From NCBI RefSeq assembly GCF_013299185.1, contig NZ_JAAFKG010000001.1:186001-250000 (forward strand): a stretch of 64,000 bases of DNA, in the 5' to 3' direction. The translations under genes were made by a program, and so were the position numbers. This document shows, piece after piece, positions 35,597-45,472 of this stretch. The notes under the pieces are model-generated. The model saw only the letters and a program-made list of their open reading frames with translations. It had not been told where the DNA came from and did no database searches. The DNA is from Microcoleus sp. bin48.metabat.b7b8b9.023 (GTDB taxonomy: Bacteria; Cyanobacteriota; Cyanobacteriia; Cyanobacteriales; Microcoleaceae). Each line of letters opens with the position of its first letter. Position 1 is the stretch's first letter.

Positions 35597-38128
35597 TTAT
35601 ATCTCCTTGATAGCCAACCAAAATTTAATTAAAGAATTAAAAAATCCAAACTCAAAAAGAATAGATTTTTGGAGCAGATGCTTTAGGATAGTTTCCCAAA
35701 GGTCATATCTGAAGCTTACTTGACAGGCATAAATTAGTAAGGTTTCAGTAGCCATTTCAGATATGCCAGCATCCTTATGCTTCAGCAACTTGAAAAAAAC
35801 TGTATCAGTCAACTTTATATGTTCACTGTAACCACTTAAGCACAATCTCCTAATTTCCCTCAAAATCCTCAAAGGATCGCAAGGATCATAATCCTCACTA
35901 AATAAGCGTTCTTCATTCATTATATGTATTATAAATTTATTGACAAATTGTCTGATTTCCTTTTTCTTTTTTGATGGAATTAGTGTTAAGCCGTTACCAA
36001 TAGCAGTTTCAAACACAGGGTCTTTAGGAAAAATGTCAAATTCAAGAACATCTTGAGGTCTTTCTGATATGGCTATGGCTATAGCAATAGCACGAAACAA
36101 CCAAAAATTTATCTCGTTTCCTTTTAAAATACCTGTCAAGCCGATATCTTTCAAATGACATGCTGCCAGATAGTCAGCAGCTCTTTGATTGAAAAAACCA
36201 AATAGTAAAGCTTGTGTAGTATCACAATCGATTAAACGATTTTTATGGGATTGATCGATAATGCTCGTAATAACAATTAGACAATATATTATTTGTTGAT
36301 GCTTGCTCAAATCAAAGCGAAAAATATTATCAAAAAAGGAAGGAGCGAAAACATTTACTAAGACGACAAATTCATTATCTTCAGGTGTATTTGAGATTAA
36401 AGAATTGTTTCTATTCAGAAGATCGGAGTAGTATCGAATTCGTCGGCGCGTCAAGTCGTCTTGACTGTCAAGATCAATAGGCAGGATGACTTGTATTAAA
36501 GATTGAATAACTTTAAAATTATTTAGGTCTAATCCCTGATGAACTTCTATTTCTAATGACAATTGTAGTAAATAAAAACTGAGTACGGATAATACTTTAA
36601 TTGTATTACTTACGAGTTTTTGATCGACCGATCCAAATTCAGTAGGATTTTCGTTGATGCTCTTGGATATCTCTCTTTTAATTTCTAAAGTATGAAGCTC
36701 ATTGATTGAAGGAATATTAGGGTCATAATCTGAGGAAGTAGCTAGCTGCCAAAGCCATAAAGACAGATAGTAAGGATTTTTTAGAAATGTTTCATTCTGT
36801 TTATCTGTCTTAGCAATACTGAGTATTGTACGTCTCATGCTAGTACACTGTTGCTCATTGAACTTAAGAGATTTAAGCCTTTTGCTAAGTAACTTATTTA
36901 CTTGCAGCAGATCCATTGGCTGAATACGGACATTTGCTACATTCAGCCTGTTTGAATAAGCTTTGTATTCCTCCTCTCTACAAGAGAGGAGCCACTTTGT
37001 TTCTCCAGGAGAATTCTTCATTAAGGTAGATAAATAGTCAAATAGCTGATTTCGCTTAGTTTTATCTACAAATTCATCCAAGGCATCAACTATTATGACT
37101 AAATTAATATTTGTTTTTTTACGCAGTAGCTTAACAAATTCAATAACCTCTCGTGAGTCTTCACCTTGGTAAATTTTCGCAATAAATTCATTGATTTTGG
37201 TTGCATGATTTGTATTACGATCGAGAATTTGAGCTATTTCATTAGCATGAATAAAAATTGGGATAGAATTTACATTCTGCGATCTAATTTTGGATTGATA
37301 ATTTAAAAAAGCCTTATAAAGGGTTGTTGATTTTCCACTACCAGGAGATCCATAAATAAAAATTCGCTTAATATTTGGAGACAATAAATATCTATCTAAA
37401 TCTTTTATTTTCTTACGAGTAGGTGATTTTTCTTCATATGCTTGATGAGGATAAGTATTTTCTATCTTCCCTGAAAGAGCTACATGATCTTCTTCGGTAT
37501 TGAAAGCTAGCTCGATTTTTTCAACCAACCTTCGCTTGATTTCTGTTAGATAAACGAACACAATCTTTTTTTCATCTAGAGATAGCTCTTTCCAAAAACT
37601 TCTCTGATTATGAATGGATCTGAACACCCAAGGTAAAAAGAGAGTTAGTATAATGGATACTGATATAAACGCAAAAAATAAGTTGTTAATTTTAATGTAA
37701 TCATTATTCTCAATCTGAATAGATGTAAATATAAGGAAAACAATAAAACTCAATAACAATAAAAAAAATAATATCTGAAGAAGCTTTTTTGTACTACTTC
37801 CAATTTCGTACTCAAAATAGTCGAATAATGACTCAATAAAAATATTACTGGTTCTAATGGTTAGAGGATAATCTCTGTTTTTCTCTAAAATGTGACGCAA
37901 AACTTTCTTAATCTCTTCAGCATCGGCTCCTTGATAGTGACGAGCACCAATATTAATATCTCTTGCTTGACCAATATTACCAAGGTTGATGTTGTCCTTG
38001 CCCCATTGCAATACAACCTGCTTGCCACTAAAATTCAAGGCATGGCGTAGCGCCGTAATATCAGCCTGAGTATGTCTATCTTCGGCAATCCGGTCTAGAA
38101 TTGCCTCCAAGTCATCATGATTGCTCAT
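35597..38128 (-). CDS. Membrane NACHT-type STAND NTPase with N-terminal adaptor motif
   Basis: An 843-residue signal-transduction NTPase. Residues 1-40 are a small helical region, and 46-61 read NINLGNIGQARDINIG, almost the same as the C-terminus of the caspase gene next door. Two hydrophobic helices (about 115-137 and 150-170) anchor it in the membrane. The NACHT core has Walker A GSPGSGKST (260-268), Walker B LVIIVDALDE (343-352) and an Arg sensor-like WLLSCREEEY (379-388). The C-terminal half is helical with no clear LRR or TPR. NACHT proteins of bacteria act as sensors of phage or stress; that role is inferred here. Low G+C compared with the neighbours hints at horizontal transfer. Confidence 0.87.
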   Translation of the reverse strand: MSNHDDLEAILDRIAEDRHTQADITALRHALNFSGKQVVLQWGKDNINLGNIGQARDINIGARHYQGADAEEIKKVLRHILEKNRDYPLTIRTSNIFIESLFDYFEYEIGSSTKKLLQILFFLLLLSFIVFLIFTSIQIENNDYIKINNLFFAFISVSIILTLFLPWVFRSIHNQRSFWKELSLDEKKIVFVYLTEIKRRLVEKIELAFNTEEDHVALSGKIENTYPHQAYEEKSPTRKKIKDLDRYLLSPNIKRIFIYGSPGSGKSTTLYKAFLNYQSKIRSQNVNSIPIFIHANEIAQILDRNTNHATKINEFIAKIYQGEDSREVIEFVKLLRKKTNINLVIIVDALDEFVDKTKRNQLFDYLSTLMKNSPGETKWLLSCREEEYKAYSNRLNVANVRIQPMDLLQVNKLLSKRLKSLKFNEQQCTSMRRTILSIAKTDKQNETFLKNPYYLSLWLWQLATSSDYDPNIPSINELHTLEIKREISKSINENPTEFGSVDQKLVSNTIKVLSVLSFYLLQLSLEIEVHQGLDLNNFKVIQSLIQVILPIDLDSQDDLTRRRIRYYSDLLNRNNSLISNTPEDNEFVVLVNVFAPSFFDNIFRFDLSKHQQIIYCLIVITSIIDQSHKNRLIDCDTTQALLFGFFNQRAADYLAACHLKDIGLTGILKGNEINFWLFRAIAIAIAISERPQDVLEFDIFPKDPVFETAIGNGLTLIPSKKKKEIRQFVNKFIIHIMNEERLFSEDYDPCDPLRILREIRRLCLSGYSEHIKLTDTVFFKLLKHKDAGISEMATETLLIYACQVSFRYDLWETILKHLLQKSILFEFGFFNSLIKFWLAIKEI

Positions 38129-38140
38129 ATCAAGTTGGGA

Positions 38141-39154
38141 TTAATCTTTTGCCTGAGTTTTACTACCTAGAGTTATGTCTCTAGCTTGTCCGATGTTTCC
38201 TAGGTTTATGTTGCCGGAACCTGACTGATCTACTTCCTGGTTGCCAGAAATAGTGATAGTATCCCTACCTGGCATCATTGCGCTAATTGTCTCAGCAGCT
38301 TCTGCTTCCACTGCATCCCATCCATCTTTAGGTAAACCTTTCCCCCCACGCAATAACGCCACTGCAAAATCCTCGGTAGCGAAGTCAAAGAACGGTGTTT
38401 GCTCAACTTTCATACTGTGAGCGCTCTGAGGAACAGTTTTGCCTACATGATTCATTATGTGGGAAATACGCACAACCGTTTCGCCTGGCTGACTTCCTGC
38501 ACCTCGCAACGCTTCGATCAAGTGGTAAGTGTAGATACTCATTGCACGATCAGAGCGAATCCAAGAACTTTGTGTGCCACGGGAAGACGTGAATACTGCC
38601 CGTCCCTCACCCTGTTTAAGCTCATCAATCAGTTTTTTGGGAAAAGCAGTCTGTACAAAACTAGAGGGAAGTTTCGTTGTTGCTTGCTCGTTCTTAGCAG
38701 TAGCCATTCCCTCGGCGCGACAACTGTCGATGATAACCAGCAGTCGGTGTGCTTGAATTTCGCGCAGTGCTTCCGTAAAGATTTGGGCAGAGAGAGCAGA
38801 ATTTGCTATATCAAAGGGTTCGATATCATGGGGAATTAAGTAATATTGGCCCGTAGACTCATCCAACCAGCCGTGACCAGAGTAATACACGATTACTGTA
38901 GCCTCTGAATCGGTAGCAGCCTGCTTTTTGATCCAGGTTAAACCGTCCAAGATTGCACCCCGTGTAGCACCAGCATTAGATAAGAGGCGCATATGAACGT
39001 CATCGTTTAGGTAGGCACAGAAACTAGGATCAATGAGTATGGATTGGAGTTCCTGAATATCCTTGACAGTAACCGGGAGCGACCAGTTTGAGTAAGAAGC
39101 TGAGTCACCTATACCGATCAACAGAGCATAACCGTGAGAAAATTTGTTGGACAT
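38141..39154 (-). CDS. Caspase-like protease (C14, metacaspase type) with C-terminal adaptor motif
   Basis: A 337-residue protein. The p20-like domain has the catalytic dyad His94 in VYYSGHG and Cys145 in VIIDSCRAEG, with the usual spacing. Residues 186-225 contain the p10-like segment (AVFTSSRGTQSSWI, YTYHLIEALRG). The tail at 315-330 reads NINLGNIGQARDITLG, matching the N-terminal motif of the following NACHT protein in at least 13 of 16 positions. It is the first gene of a three-gene operon, 12 bp before the NACHT gene. Such proteases cleave after Arg/Lys or Asp and can kill the cell; function here is inferred. Confidence 0.9.
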   Translation of the reverse strand: MSNKFSHGYALLIGIGDSASYSNWSLPVTVKDIQELQSILIDPSFCAYLNDDVHMRLLSNAGATRGAILDGLTWIKKQAATDSEATVIVYYSGHGWLDESTGQYYLIPHDIEPFDIANSALSAQIFTEALREIQAHRLLVIIDSCRAEGMATAKNEQATTKLPSSFVQTAFPKKLIDELKQGEGRAVFTSSRGTQSSWIRSDRAMSIYTYHLIEALRGAGSQPGETVVRISHIMNHVGKTVPQSAHSMKVEQTPFFDFATEDFAVALLRGGKGLPKDGWDAVEAEAAETISAMMPGRDTITISGNQEVDQSGSGNINLGNIGQARDITLGSKTQAKD

Positions 39155-39475
39155 AGGAGGATTTTTCCGAGGATCTTACTACTCAGTTATAACTATCAAA
39201 AAACGTAATTCTCCATCATGCCGATGGCAACCATAACAATTGGAAAATCAATAATCTTATAGCTGTCCACGAAAGCTGCCTCGATTACATCCATATTAGC
39301 AAGCAAAAAACATCCGGAGCCTGAGTGCGACTCGTTCGCATCATAATAGAGCAATCCCCTTGGTCGTTGCTATAATCGCAGACATGATTATTATACCGTT
39401 TCTAACTGGAGTTTCCGGGCAATTTCAATACTGAGGAAGCATAAGCACTAGGAAAAAATACTTTTCAAGCGAAAC

Positions 39476-39509
39476 CTGCAAAAAATCCCATCCCTTTTTA
39501 GGGGTGGGA
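39476..39509 (-). terminator. Rho-independent terminator of rpsD
   Basis: Downstream of rpsD on the minus strand, TCCCACCCC and GGGATGGGA form an 8-9 bp stem with a TAAAAA loop, followed by TTTTTTG. The rest of the gap 39155-39619 has a run of imperfect (G/C)TCAGTCGT and ATGACTAATGAC-type repeats (about 39521-39615) and no gene. Confidence 0.7.
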
Positions 39510-39619
39510 GTGTGAAAAATCATTAGTCGTTAGCCCTCAGTCGTCAGTCGTCAGTTTTGTATCAGTAGCAATTTCCTGATAAACTGATGACTAATGACCA
39601 ATGACTGATGACTAATAAA

Positions 39620-40228
39620 TTAAGCTTGACGCGAGTAGTATTCAACAACTAGCAGTTCATTAATCTGAAGAGCAATCCACTCACGTTCGACAATGCCGTT
39701 AACTTTGCCAACCAGTTTTTGCTTGTCAAATTCCAAGTGACTGGGCAAGTGAGCCAAGCCTGGATCTTTGAGGTTAGCTTCAACCATTGTGCGAGAGCGT
39801 TCTCTATTTTTGACTGCAATCACTTCACCAGGCTTGCACTGATAGCTGGCGATATTGACTTCACGATCGTTCACAGTAATGTGACCGTGATTTACCAATT
39901 GTCTAGCGGACGGAATGGTTGGAGCCATTCCCATCCGAAACACAGTATTGTCCAAGCGCATTTCCAAAAATTGCAGTAACACTTGACCTGTGGAACCCGT
40001 CACACGACGGGCTTTACGGACATAACGGAGCAATTGGCGTTCCGTCACACCGTAATTGAAACGTAGTTTTTGCTTTTCTTGCAAGCGAACCGCGTACTCA
40101 GAGAGCTTTTTGCGGTTTTGACCGTGCTGCCCAGGCGGATAATCCCGTCTGGGAGTTTTGCGGGTTAGACCCGGCAACTCTTTCAGGCGACGGACGATTC
40201 TTAATCGGGGGCCTCGATATCGAGACAT
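39620..40228 (-). CDS. rpsD: 30S ribosomal protein S4
   Basis: A 202-residue primary 16S rRNA-binding protein that nucleates 30S assembly. The start [20 protein letters not shown] is typical, the S4 RNA-binding domain lies at about 90-150 ([20 protein letters not shown], then [14 protein letters not shown]) and the end VVEYYSRQA is the family's usual end. It stands alone, as in many cyanobacteria. Length is normal. Confidence 0.98.
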   Translation of the reverse strand: MSRYRGPRLRIVRRLKELPGLTRKTPRRDYPPGQHGQNRKKLSEYAVRLQEKQKLRFNYGVTERQLLRYVRKARRVTGSTGQVLLQFLEMRLDNTVFRMGMAPTIPSARQLVNHGHITVNDREVNIASYQCKPGEVIAVKNRERSRTMVEANLKDPGLAHLPSHLEFDKQKLVGKVNGIVEREWIALQINELLVVEYYSRQA

Positions 40229-40425
40229 TTATTTTCCTCTCTAATCTCTGTATGCAATTTTATGCAGACTCTATATTATATGTTGATAAGGGTGAAAATT
40301 CTAACAAAAATCGATAAAAAAAAATCGATCGACCGCAGCCATCCGTAATGTGCGGTAAATTTTGAAGTAAAAGCCGATCGAGCGATCGACCCAACCAGCC
40401 CAAAAAACTCACAAACCGAGCTGCC

Positions 40426-41034
40426 ATGCAAAACCCCAATTTTTTCCGCACTGCTTCCCCAAAGCCAGCACCGCGCTGGATGTTGGCTCTCGGCACTCCC
40501 TTAGTCGCGCTGAGTTTGTTGGCAGCAGCACTGCCAATCTCGCCAGCATCAGCCATCACCCTGAGATTCCCCCGAACTCAAAATCCCTATCGCGTCTGCG
40601 CTAAGGAACTAATCGAAGCGGGAATCGGTGCAGAGGAAGCAGCAGCAGCTTGTGCCGACGCGCTCCACCCCCGCGACATATCTAGATGCGCCCTCCAAAT
40701 CAGCCGCAAAACCAATATTTCTGGTCTCGAAGCGCTCTCTAGTTGTCGGCGGGTGAGGCGCCCCAACGAATTAACTACTTGCGTGGTGAATATTAATAGC
40801 AAAACTAAAACTCAACCTGCTGCTGCCCTGTTAGTTCTTGATGGGTGCCGCCGCAGTTTATTGCCAGAGCTATTTGCTGAATGCGTAGTCGGGTTGAGCG
40901 GCAGACTCGACTTTCCCACGGACAGGTTAGTTGCCACTTGTCTCGATCCCAGGGGCGCAGTGAGTCAGTTGGACGGGCGTCCTGCACCGACACCTCCTAC
41001 GGAGTTAATTCCACCGCCTTCGCGACTCAATTAA
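40426..41034 (+). CDS. Exported protein with repeated cysteine motifs
   Basis: A 202-residue protein. Residues 1-43 form a signal peptide (LGTPLVALSLLAAALPISPASA). The mature part has about four imperfect 35-residue units in which a Cys precedes a hydrophobic stretch (VCAKELIEAGIGAEEAAAAC, then RCALQIS..., then TCVVNI..., then ECVVGLSGRLDF), so paired cysteines are likely disulphide-bonded outside the cytoplasm. The C-terminus is Pro-rich. I recognise it only as a conserved cyanobacterial type; function unknown. It is divergent from rpsD. Confidence 0.75.
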   Translation: MQNPNFFRTASPKPAPRWMLALGTPLVALSLLAAALPISPASAITLRFPRTQNPYRVCAKELIEAGIGAEEAAAACADALHPRDISRCALQISRKTNISGLEALSSCRRVRRPNELTTCVVNINSKTKTQPAAALLVLDGCRRSLLPELFAECVVGLSGRLDFPTDRLVATCLDPRGAVSQLDGRPAPTPPTELIPPPSRLN

Positions 41035-41064
41035 TTAGTTATGGGTAATTGGGAAATGCGAATT

Positions 41065-41312
41065 AGGTACGTTGTTGCGCTTGGGCGCTCTTATCTTATA
41101 TATAACGAAGAGCGCTGAAGCGCAACTACATACCTTTGATGTGACAATTACTTCCAGGACTGTTTGTAATTCTTCGCTCTTGTCTTATATATAACAAAGA
41201 GCGCTGAAGCGCAACTACATACCTTTGATGTGACAATTACTTCCAGGACTGTTTGTAATTCTTCGCTCTTGTTTATATAAACAAAGAGCGCTGAAGCGCA
41301 ACTACGTACCTT
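41065..41312. repeat. Hairpin element family 5, three overlapping copies
   Basis: A full palindrome (AGGTACGTTGTTGCGC ... GCGCAACTACATACCT) at 41065-41135 is followed by two copies of its right half (about 41174-41224 and 41264-41312). The joints TTTGATGTGACAATTACTTC and CAGGACTGTTTGTAATTCTT are duplicated, showing an 89-bp tandem duplication. It fills the gap before the rhodanese gene. Confidence 0.85.
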
Positions 41313-41362
41313 TGTAATTCTTCCCTCTTCCTTCTTCCTTCTTCCCTATTTTTTATAATCAA

Positions 41363-41710
41363 ATGTCAGAAGTTTTTGGTCAAATTACAGTCGAAGAATT
41401 AGCTCGCAAATTAGCAGAAACCAATGCTGATAAATTGCAGCTTGTAGATGTGCGGGAACCTGACGAAATTGAACTCGCCGCGCTGCCGGGATTTGTGGCT
41501 TTTCCGCTGAGCGAGTTTGCCCAATGGTGTGGTGATATTGACGATCGACTAAATCGCGATACAGAAACCCTGGTACTGTGCCACCACGGAGTGCGATCGG
41601 CTCAAATGTGTCACTGGTTGAGCGATCGAGGATTTAACAACGTTAAAAATATCGTTGGTGGCATCGATGCTTACTCAATATTGGTCGATCGCACCATCCC
41701 CCGCTATTAA
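41363..41710 (+). CDS. Single-domain rhodanese-like protein
   Basis: A 115-residue sulfurtransferase-type domain. The N-terminal VDVREPDEIELAALPG and the active loop with Cys in LCHHGVRSAQ (Cys about 74) are the family hallmarks, followed by WLSDRGFNNVKNIVGGIDAY. The Cys suggests a persulphide carrier or thiosulphate-type reaction in the cytoplasm. Complete and normal in size. No functional partner is evident next to it. Confidence 0.9.
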   Translation: MSEVFGQITVEELARKLAETNADKLQLVDVREPDEIELAALPGFVAFPLSEFAQWCGDIDDRLNRDTETLVLCHHGVRSAQMCHWLSDRGFNNVKNIVGGIDAYSILVDRTIPRY

Positions 41711-41752
41711 TCTGATGTCCGCTCCAACTACCGCAATCTAGGTTCTATCGTT

Positions 41753-41898
41753 CGGACTAAAGTCCTCACTACGAACCGGATGCGGACTAAAGTCCTCACT
41801 ACGAACCGGATGCGGACTAAAGTCCTCACTACGAACCGGATGCGGACTAAAGTCCTCACTACGAACCGGATGCGGACTAAAGTCCTTACTACGAACCT
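41753..41898. repeat. 30-bp tandem repeat, five copies
   Basis: CGGACTAAAGTCCTCACTAC followed by GAACCGGATG is repeated at 41753, 41783, 41813, 41843 and 41873 without spacers. Each unit contains the small palindrome GGACTAAAGTCC. It lies between the rhodanese and the GGDEF gene, both converging on it. Confidence 0.95.
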
Positions 41899-41936
41899 TT
41901 GTTTATTATCGGGTTTGGGCTGACAGGATCTGAATG

Positions 41937-43661
41937 CTAATTAACAGCAGCAAATCGAAAATTTAACAGCGTACTCATAGTGCTCCGATCGCGCCCGTGC
42001 CTTTTTGAGTCATAAAGAGCCTCATCAGCCGCCAGTACCAGCGTTGCTGCATCATTTTCCGGGCCGGGAACAACGCTGGCAATTCCCAAACTAATTGTCA
42101 CCACAGAATTAGGCAAACATTCAACACTACTCGGGTTAAAAACAATATTCAAAGCTTTAACTTTCGCTCTAATGCGTTCCGCAACCAGCAGAGCGCCCGC
42201 CGCATCAGTTTGAGGTAAAACGATCGCAAATTCCTCACCGCCGTAGCGAGCAGCTACATCAGCAGGACGCTGGAGCGATCGGCGAATTGCCTGAGCTACC
42301 GATCGCAAACAACTATCTCCAGCTTGATGTCCGTAGGTATCGTTATAAATTTTGAAATAATCGATGTCGCACAAAATTAAAGATATCGGAGACTCATCGC
42401 GAGCATTATGTTTCCATTCCGCTCGCAAGCAACTTTCAAAATGTCGTCTGTTGCCAATTTGGGTAAGTTCGTCCACATTAACTAAAGCTAGCAGTCTTTC
42501 ATTTTCTTGCTGCAACTCCTCAAAACCTACAGCCGAGAAACCGTCCTCGCATAAATTTTGTTCTTGAAAATACAGCCGATATAATTCGCAAGACAAACTA
42601 CAGTTATTGCCCGCTAATTTGACAAGTCCCATGCTATCTAACTGATAGGCCATCAAAGGTTCGAGGTGAATGCTATTTTTAACATCAAGAACCTGTTGGA
42701 ATGCCCAGGCGAGTTCTGGCTGCTGCTGAATGGCGATCGACTGATTCCGCAAGTAGTCGCTATAAATTCCGCTTTGAGTAGGAGCTGCTTTTAATAGTTC
42801 TTCCAACTCGGCCCGCCCCAGATCCTCCCCAGACTCATTCTCGCCAACCGACAGGCGGTTTTGCTGTAAAATTGCCAGGTGATAAAGTGCTAAATGCACT
42901 AAATAAGGATGACCGCCTACCATTTGCATTAATTGCTCGACCGGATAGCTGTCGTTCCAGTTCAGTCCGTGGCGGCGCGCCAACTCTTGGACTTGTTCGG
43001 CACTAAATTCTGAGAGTTTAATCGGTAGCCCTACATTGAATGGAGATTGATTGAGACTCAAAGCAATATAAATTTCTGTCGAGTGAATGACCGCGATTCG
43101 CAGTTTTTCCCAGGTTTCGCTCTGTCTCGCTTGTTCGTACCAAAAACGGAGCAGCGGCAGGAATTCTTGAGCGATATTGGCGCGTTCAAATACTCGGTTG
43201 ACTTCGTTGAGTACCAAGACCAGGGGACTGTCAATTTGTTCGAGCAAATAGTTCTCAAAGTAAAGAGAGCAGCTTACTTTGCTGCCCATATCTTCATCCC
43301 AAAATTCATCGAGATTTGGTTCTAGTTTGAGTTGGCGAGCGACATTGACAGACAGCCAGCGCAAAAATTTATCTAAGGTAGCAAAAACTGCTTCGTCGGC
43401 TTGCTGAAAGTCTACAGTGACTGTGCGGTATCCGCGATCGACCGCAGCTTGAATTATCCGCAGCATCAGCGAACTTTTGCCCATTTTTCTGGGAGCTTTA
43501 ATCCGAATCAGACTCCCTGGCTTGCTAATTTCTGCACAAGCTCGGGCTTCGACGGGCGATCGATCGATATAAAATCGAGAGTCAAGCGGTATTGGGCCCC
43601 CAGGAAATTCCAGGTCTGCAACCGTTTGGATTAAATTTGGTGATTTTTGGATTCCTGCCAT
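41937..43661 (-). CDS. AAA-like ATPase fused to a GGDEF diguanylate cyclase
   Basis: A 574-residue protein. Residues about 18-330 form an AAA-like domain common in cyanobacteria, with the start FYIDRSPVEARACAEISKPG and Walker A APRKMGKSS (about 55-63). The C-terminal 170 residues are a GGDEF domain: TQIGNRRHFESCL, then the inhibitory-site RPAD, then the active ARYGGEEFAIVLP. All residues needed for cyclic di-GMP synthesis from GTP and for product inhibition are present. The ATPase half probably senses a signal. It is monocistronic. Confidence 0.9.
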   Translation of the reverse strand: MAGIQKSPNLIQTVADLEFPGGPIPLDSRFYIDRSPVEARACAEISKPGSLIRIKAPRKMGKSSLMLRIIQAAVDRGYRTVTVDFQQADEAVFATLDKFLRWLSVNVARQLKLEPNLDEFWDEDMGSKVSCSLYFENYLLEQIDSPLVLVLNEVNRVFERANIAQEFLPLLRFWYEQARQSETWEKLRIAVIHSTEIYIALSLNQSPFNVGLPIKLSEFSAEQVQELARRHGLNWNDSYPVEQLMQMVGGHPYLVHLALYHLAILQQNRLSVGENESGEDLGRAELEELLKAAPTQSGIYSDYLRNQSIAIQQQPELAWAFQQVLDVKNSIHLEPLMAYQLDSMGLVKLAGNNCSLSCELYRLYFQEQNLCEDGFSAVGFEELQQENERLLALVNVDELTQIGNRRHFESCLRAEWKHNARDESPISLILCDIDYFKIYNDTYGHQAGDSCLRSVAQAIRRSLQRPADVAARYGGEEFAIVLPQTDAAGALLVAERIRAKVKALNIVFNPSSVECLPNSVVTISLGIASVVPGPENDAATLVLAADEALYDSKRHGRDRSTMSTLLNFRFAAVN

Positions 43662-43959
43662 AGTGCATCCGCGAGGCGATACCCTGACTGTATCTTACCT
43701 TTGTCAGATTAGGGGGGGGTAGAGGATCGGTGTCAAAGACTTATTGACAATCGGACAAAATGTAAGTTTTTCAGGACTTCTCGGAACTCACTTTGCTATA
43801 GTAGTGTCACTTTAGCTAATCTCAAACCCTGCCTAAACTCGCACCAGACCGACACAAATTTTCTGGCGACCGAGACGCGATGATTCTGCGCCTCTACCTG
43901 AAAAGTCAGTCGTCTGTCGCCAATGTCAAGCAGATTCGCACGAATAGGAGAAATAATCA

Positions 43960-45222
43960 TTGTCACGCCGCTACCTGTTTACCTCTGAATCGGTCACTGA
44001 AGGCCATCCCGATAAAATCTGCGATCAAATTTCAGACACGATCTTAGATGCCTTGCTGACCGAAGACCCTAAAAGTCGCGTCGCAGCCGAAGTTGTCGTC
44101 AACACGGGTTTGATGCTGCTGACGGGCGAAATTACCACCAAAGCTCAGGTAAATTACATAGAATTGGCGCGGAAAAAAATAGCCGATATTGGCTACATCC
44201 ACGCTGACAACGGATTTTCTGCCAATAGCTGCTCGGTGCTGGTGGCTTTGGACTCTCAATCTCCCGATATTGCTCAAGGGGTGAATACAGCCCACGAAAG
44301 TCGCGAACAGTCCAGTGAAGAGGAGTTGGATGCCATCGGCGCTGGCGACCAAGGCTTGATGTTCGGTTTTGCTTGCAACGAAACGCCGGAATTGATGCCT
44401 TTACCTATTAGTTTGGCGCACCGGATTTGCCGTCAACTGGCCGCAGTCCGCAAAACTGGTCAATTGCCTTACCTGCGTCCGGACGGTAAAAGCCAAGTTA
44501 CCGTAATTTACGAAGACGGGAAACCTGTTGGCATTGATACGATCTTAATTTCTACTCAGCACACTGAGGCGATCGACGATATCACCGAAACAGCCGCAGT
44601 TCAAGCCAAGATTAAAGCAGATCTTTGGACTGCTGTTGTCCAACCCGTGTTTGCCGATATTAGCGTCAAGCCAGATGCAGAAACTCGCTTCCTTGTCAAC
44701 CCCACTGGCAAATTTGTCGTCGGCGGGCCTCAAGGAGATTCGGGTTTGACTGGCCGCAAAATTATTGTGGATACCTACGGCGGCTATTCCCGTCACGGTG
44801 GCGGTGCTTTTTCAGGGAAAGACCCCACGAAGGTCGATCGCAGCGCGGCCTATGCTTGTCGCTATGTTGCTAAAAATATCGTGGCGGCCGGTTTGGCAGA
44901 AAAGTGCGAAGTGCAGTTGAGTTATGCGATCGGCGTTGCGCGGCCGGTTAGCATGATGATCGAAACTTTTGGTACTGGAACAGTTGATGACGATCGCCTT
45001 TTGGAAGTTGTGAAGCAGCATTTTGAACTGCGTCCTGCGGGCATCATTGAGACCTTTAACTTGCAGAATTTACCTGCGGAAAGAGGCGGTCGTTTCTATC
45101 AAGATGTAGCGGCTTACGGTCACTTCGGACGCACGGATCTAGAGTTACCTTGGGAGCAAACTGATAAGGCCGAGCTTTTGAAAGCAGCTTTGAGCCAGCA
45201 GTTGTCTGGAGTAGCCCGATAG
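43960..45222 (+). CDS. metK: S-adenosylmethionine synthetase (TTG start)
   Basis: A 420-residue enzyme making S-adenosylmethionine from methionine and ATP. The start is TTG 43960, 8 nt after AGGAGA; the protein begins with the usual [20 protein letters not shown], with the catalytic His in GHPDK. The second signature [12 protein letters not shown] (about 125-136) and the third [16 protein letters not shown] (about 282-297) are intact. The gap before it (43662-43959) has a plausible TTGACA near 43744 but no SAM-riboswitch pattern that I can recognise. Confidence 0.97.
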   Translation: MSRRYLFTSESVTEGHPDKICDQISDTILDALLTEDPKSRVAAEVVVNTGLMLLTGEITTKAQVNYIELARKKIADIGYIHADNGFSANSCSVLVALDSQSPDIAQGVNTAHESREQSSEEELDAIGAGDQGLMFGFACNETPELMPLPISLAHRICRQLAAVRKTGQLPYLRPDGKSQVTVIYEDGKPVGIDTILISTQHTEAIDDITETAAVQAKIKADLWTAVVQPVFADISVKPDAETRFLVNPTGKFVVGGPQGDSGLTGRKIIVDTYGGYSRHGGGAFSGKDPTKVDRSAAYACRYVAKNIVAAGLAEKCEVQLSYAIGVARPVSMMIETFGTGTVDDDRLLEVVKQHFELRPAGIIETFNLQNLPAERGGRFYQDVAAYGHFGRTDLELPWEQTDKAELLKAALSQQLSGVAR

Positions 45223-45345
45223 TACAATTTCAGGGGCAAGCTACTAAAATTTCAGGGGCGGGCTACTAAAATTTCAGGGGCGGGCTAGAAGCCCACCCCG
45301 GATCGATATATCCCCGTAGGGACACGGCATTGCCGTGTCCCTACT
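45223..45345. repeat. Short tandem repeats and a perfect palindrome after metK
   Basis: TTTCAGGGGC(A/G)(A/G)GCTACTAAAA is repeated three times (about 45229-45290). The palindrome GTAGGGACACGGCA / TGCCGTGTCCCTAC (45316-45344) shares its core with the one at 25810-25830. The palindrome might act as a bidirectional terminator. Confidence 0.75.
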
Positions 45346-45472
45346 ACACTTCATAAACCTGGGATATGTTGTATACCCTAGTTGCTTTGGCATACATTTA
45401 AAATTTTAAAATTACTGCTAAAATTACTCAAAGATCGTGTTTGATGCGACAACATTAGCTAGGTGAAGCATT

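Noticed and set aside
41753-41898. CRISPR array
   Set aside because: The 30-bp units are joined directly without unique spacers, and no cas gene is near.
43662-43959. SAM riboswitch upstream of metK
   Set aside because: No recognisable SAM-binding core, four-way junction or terminator hairpin was found.
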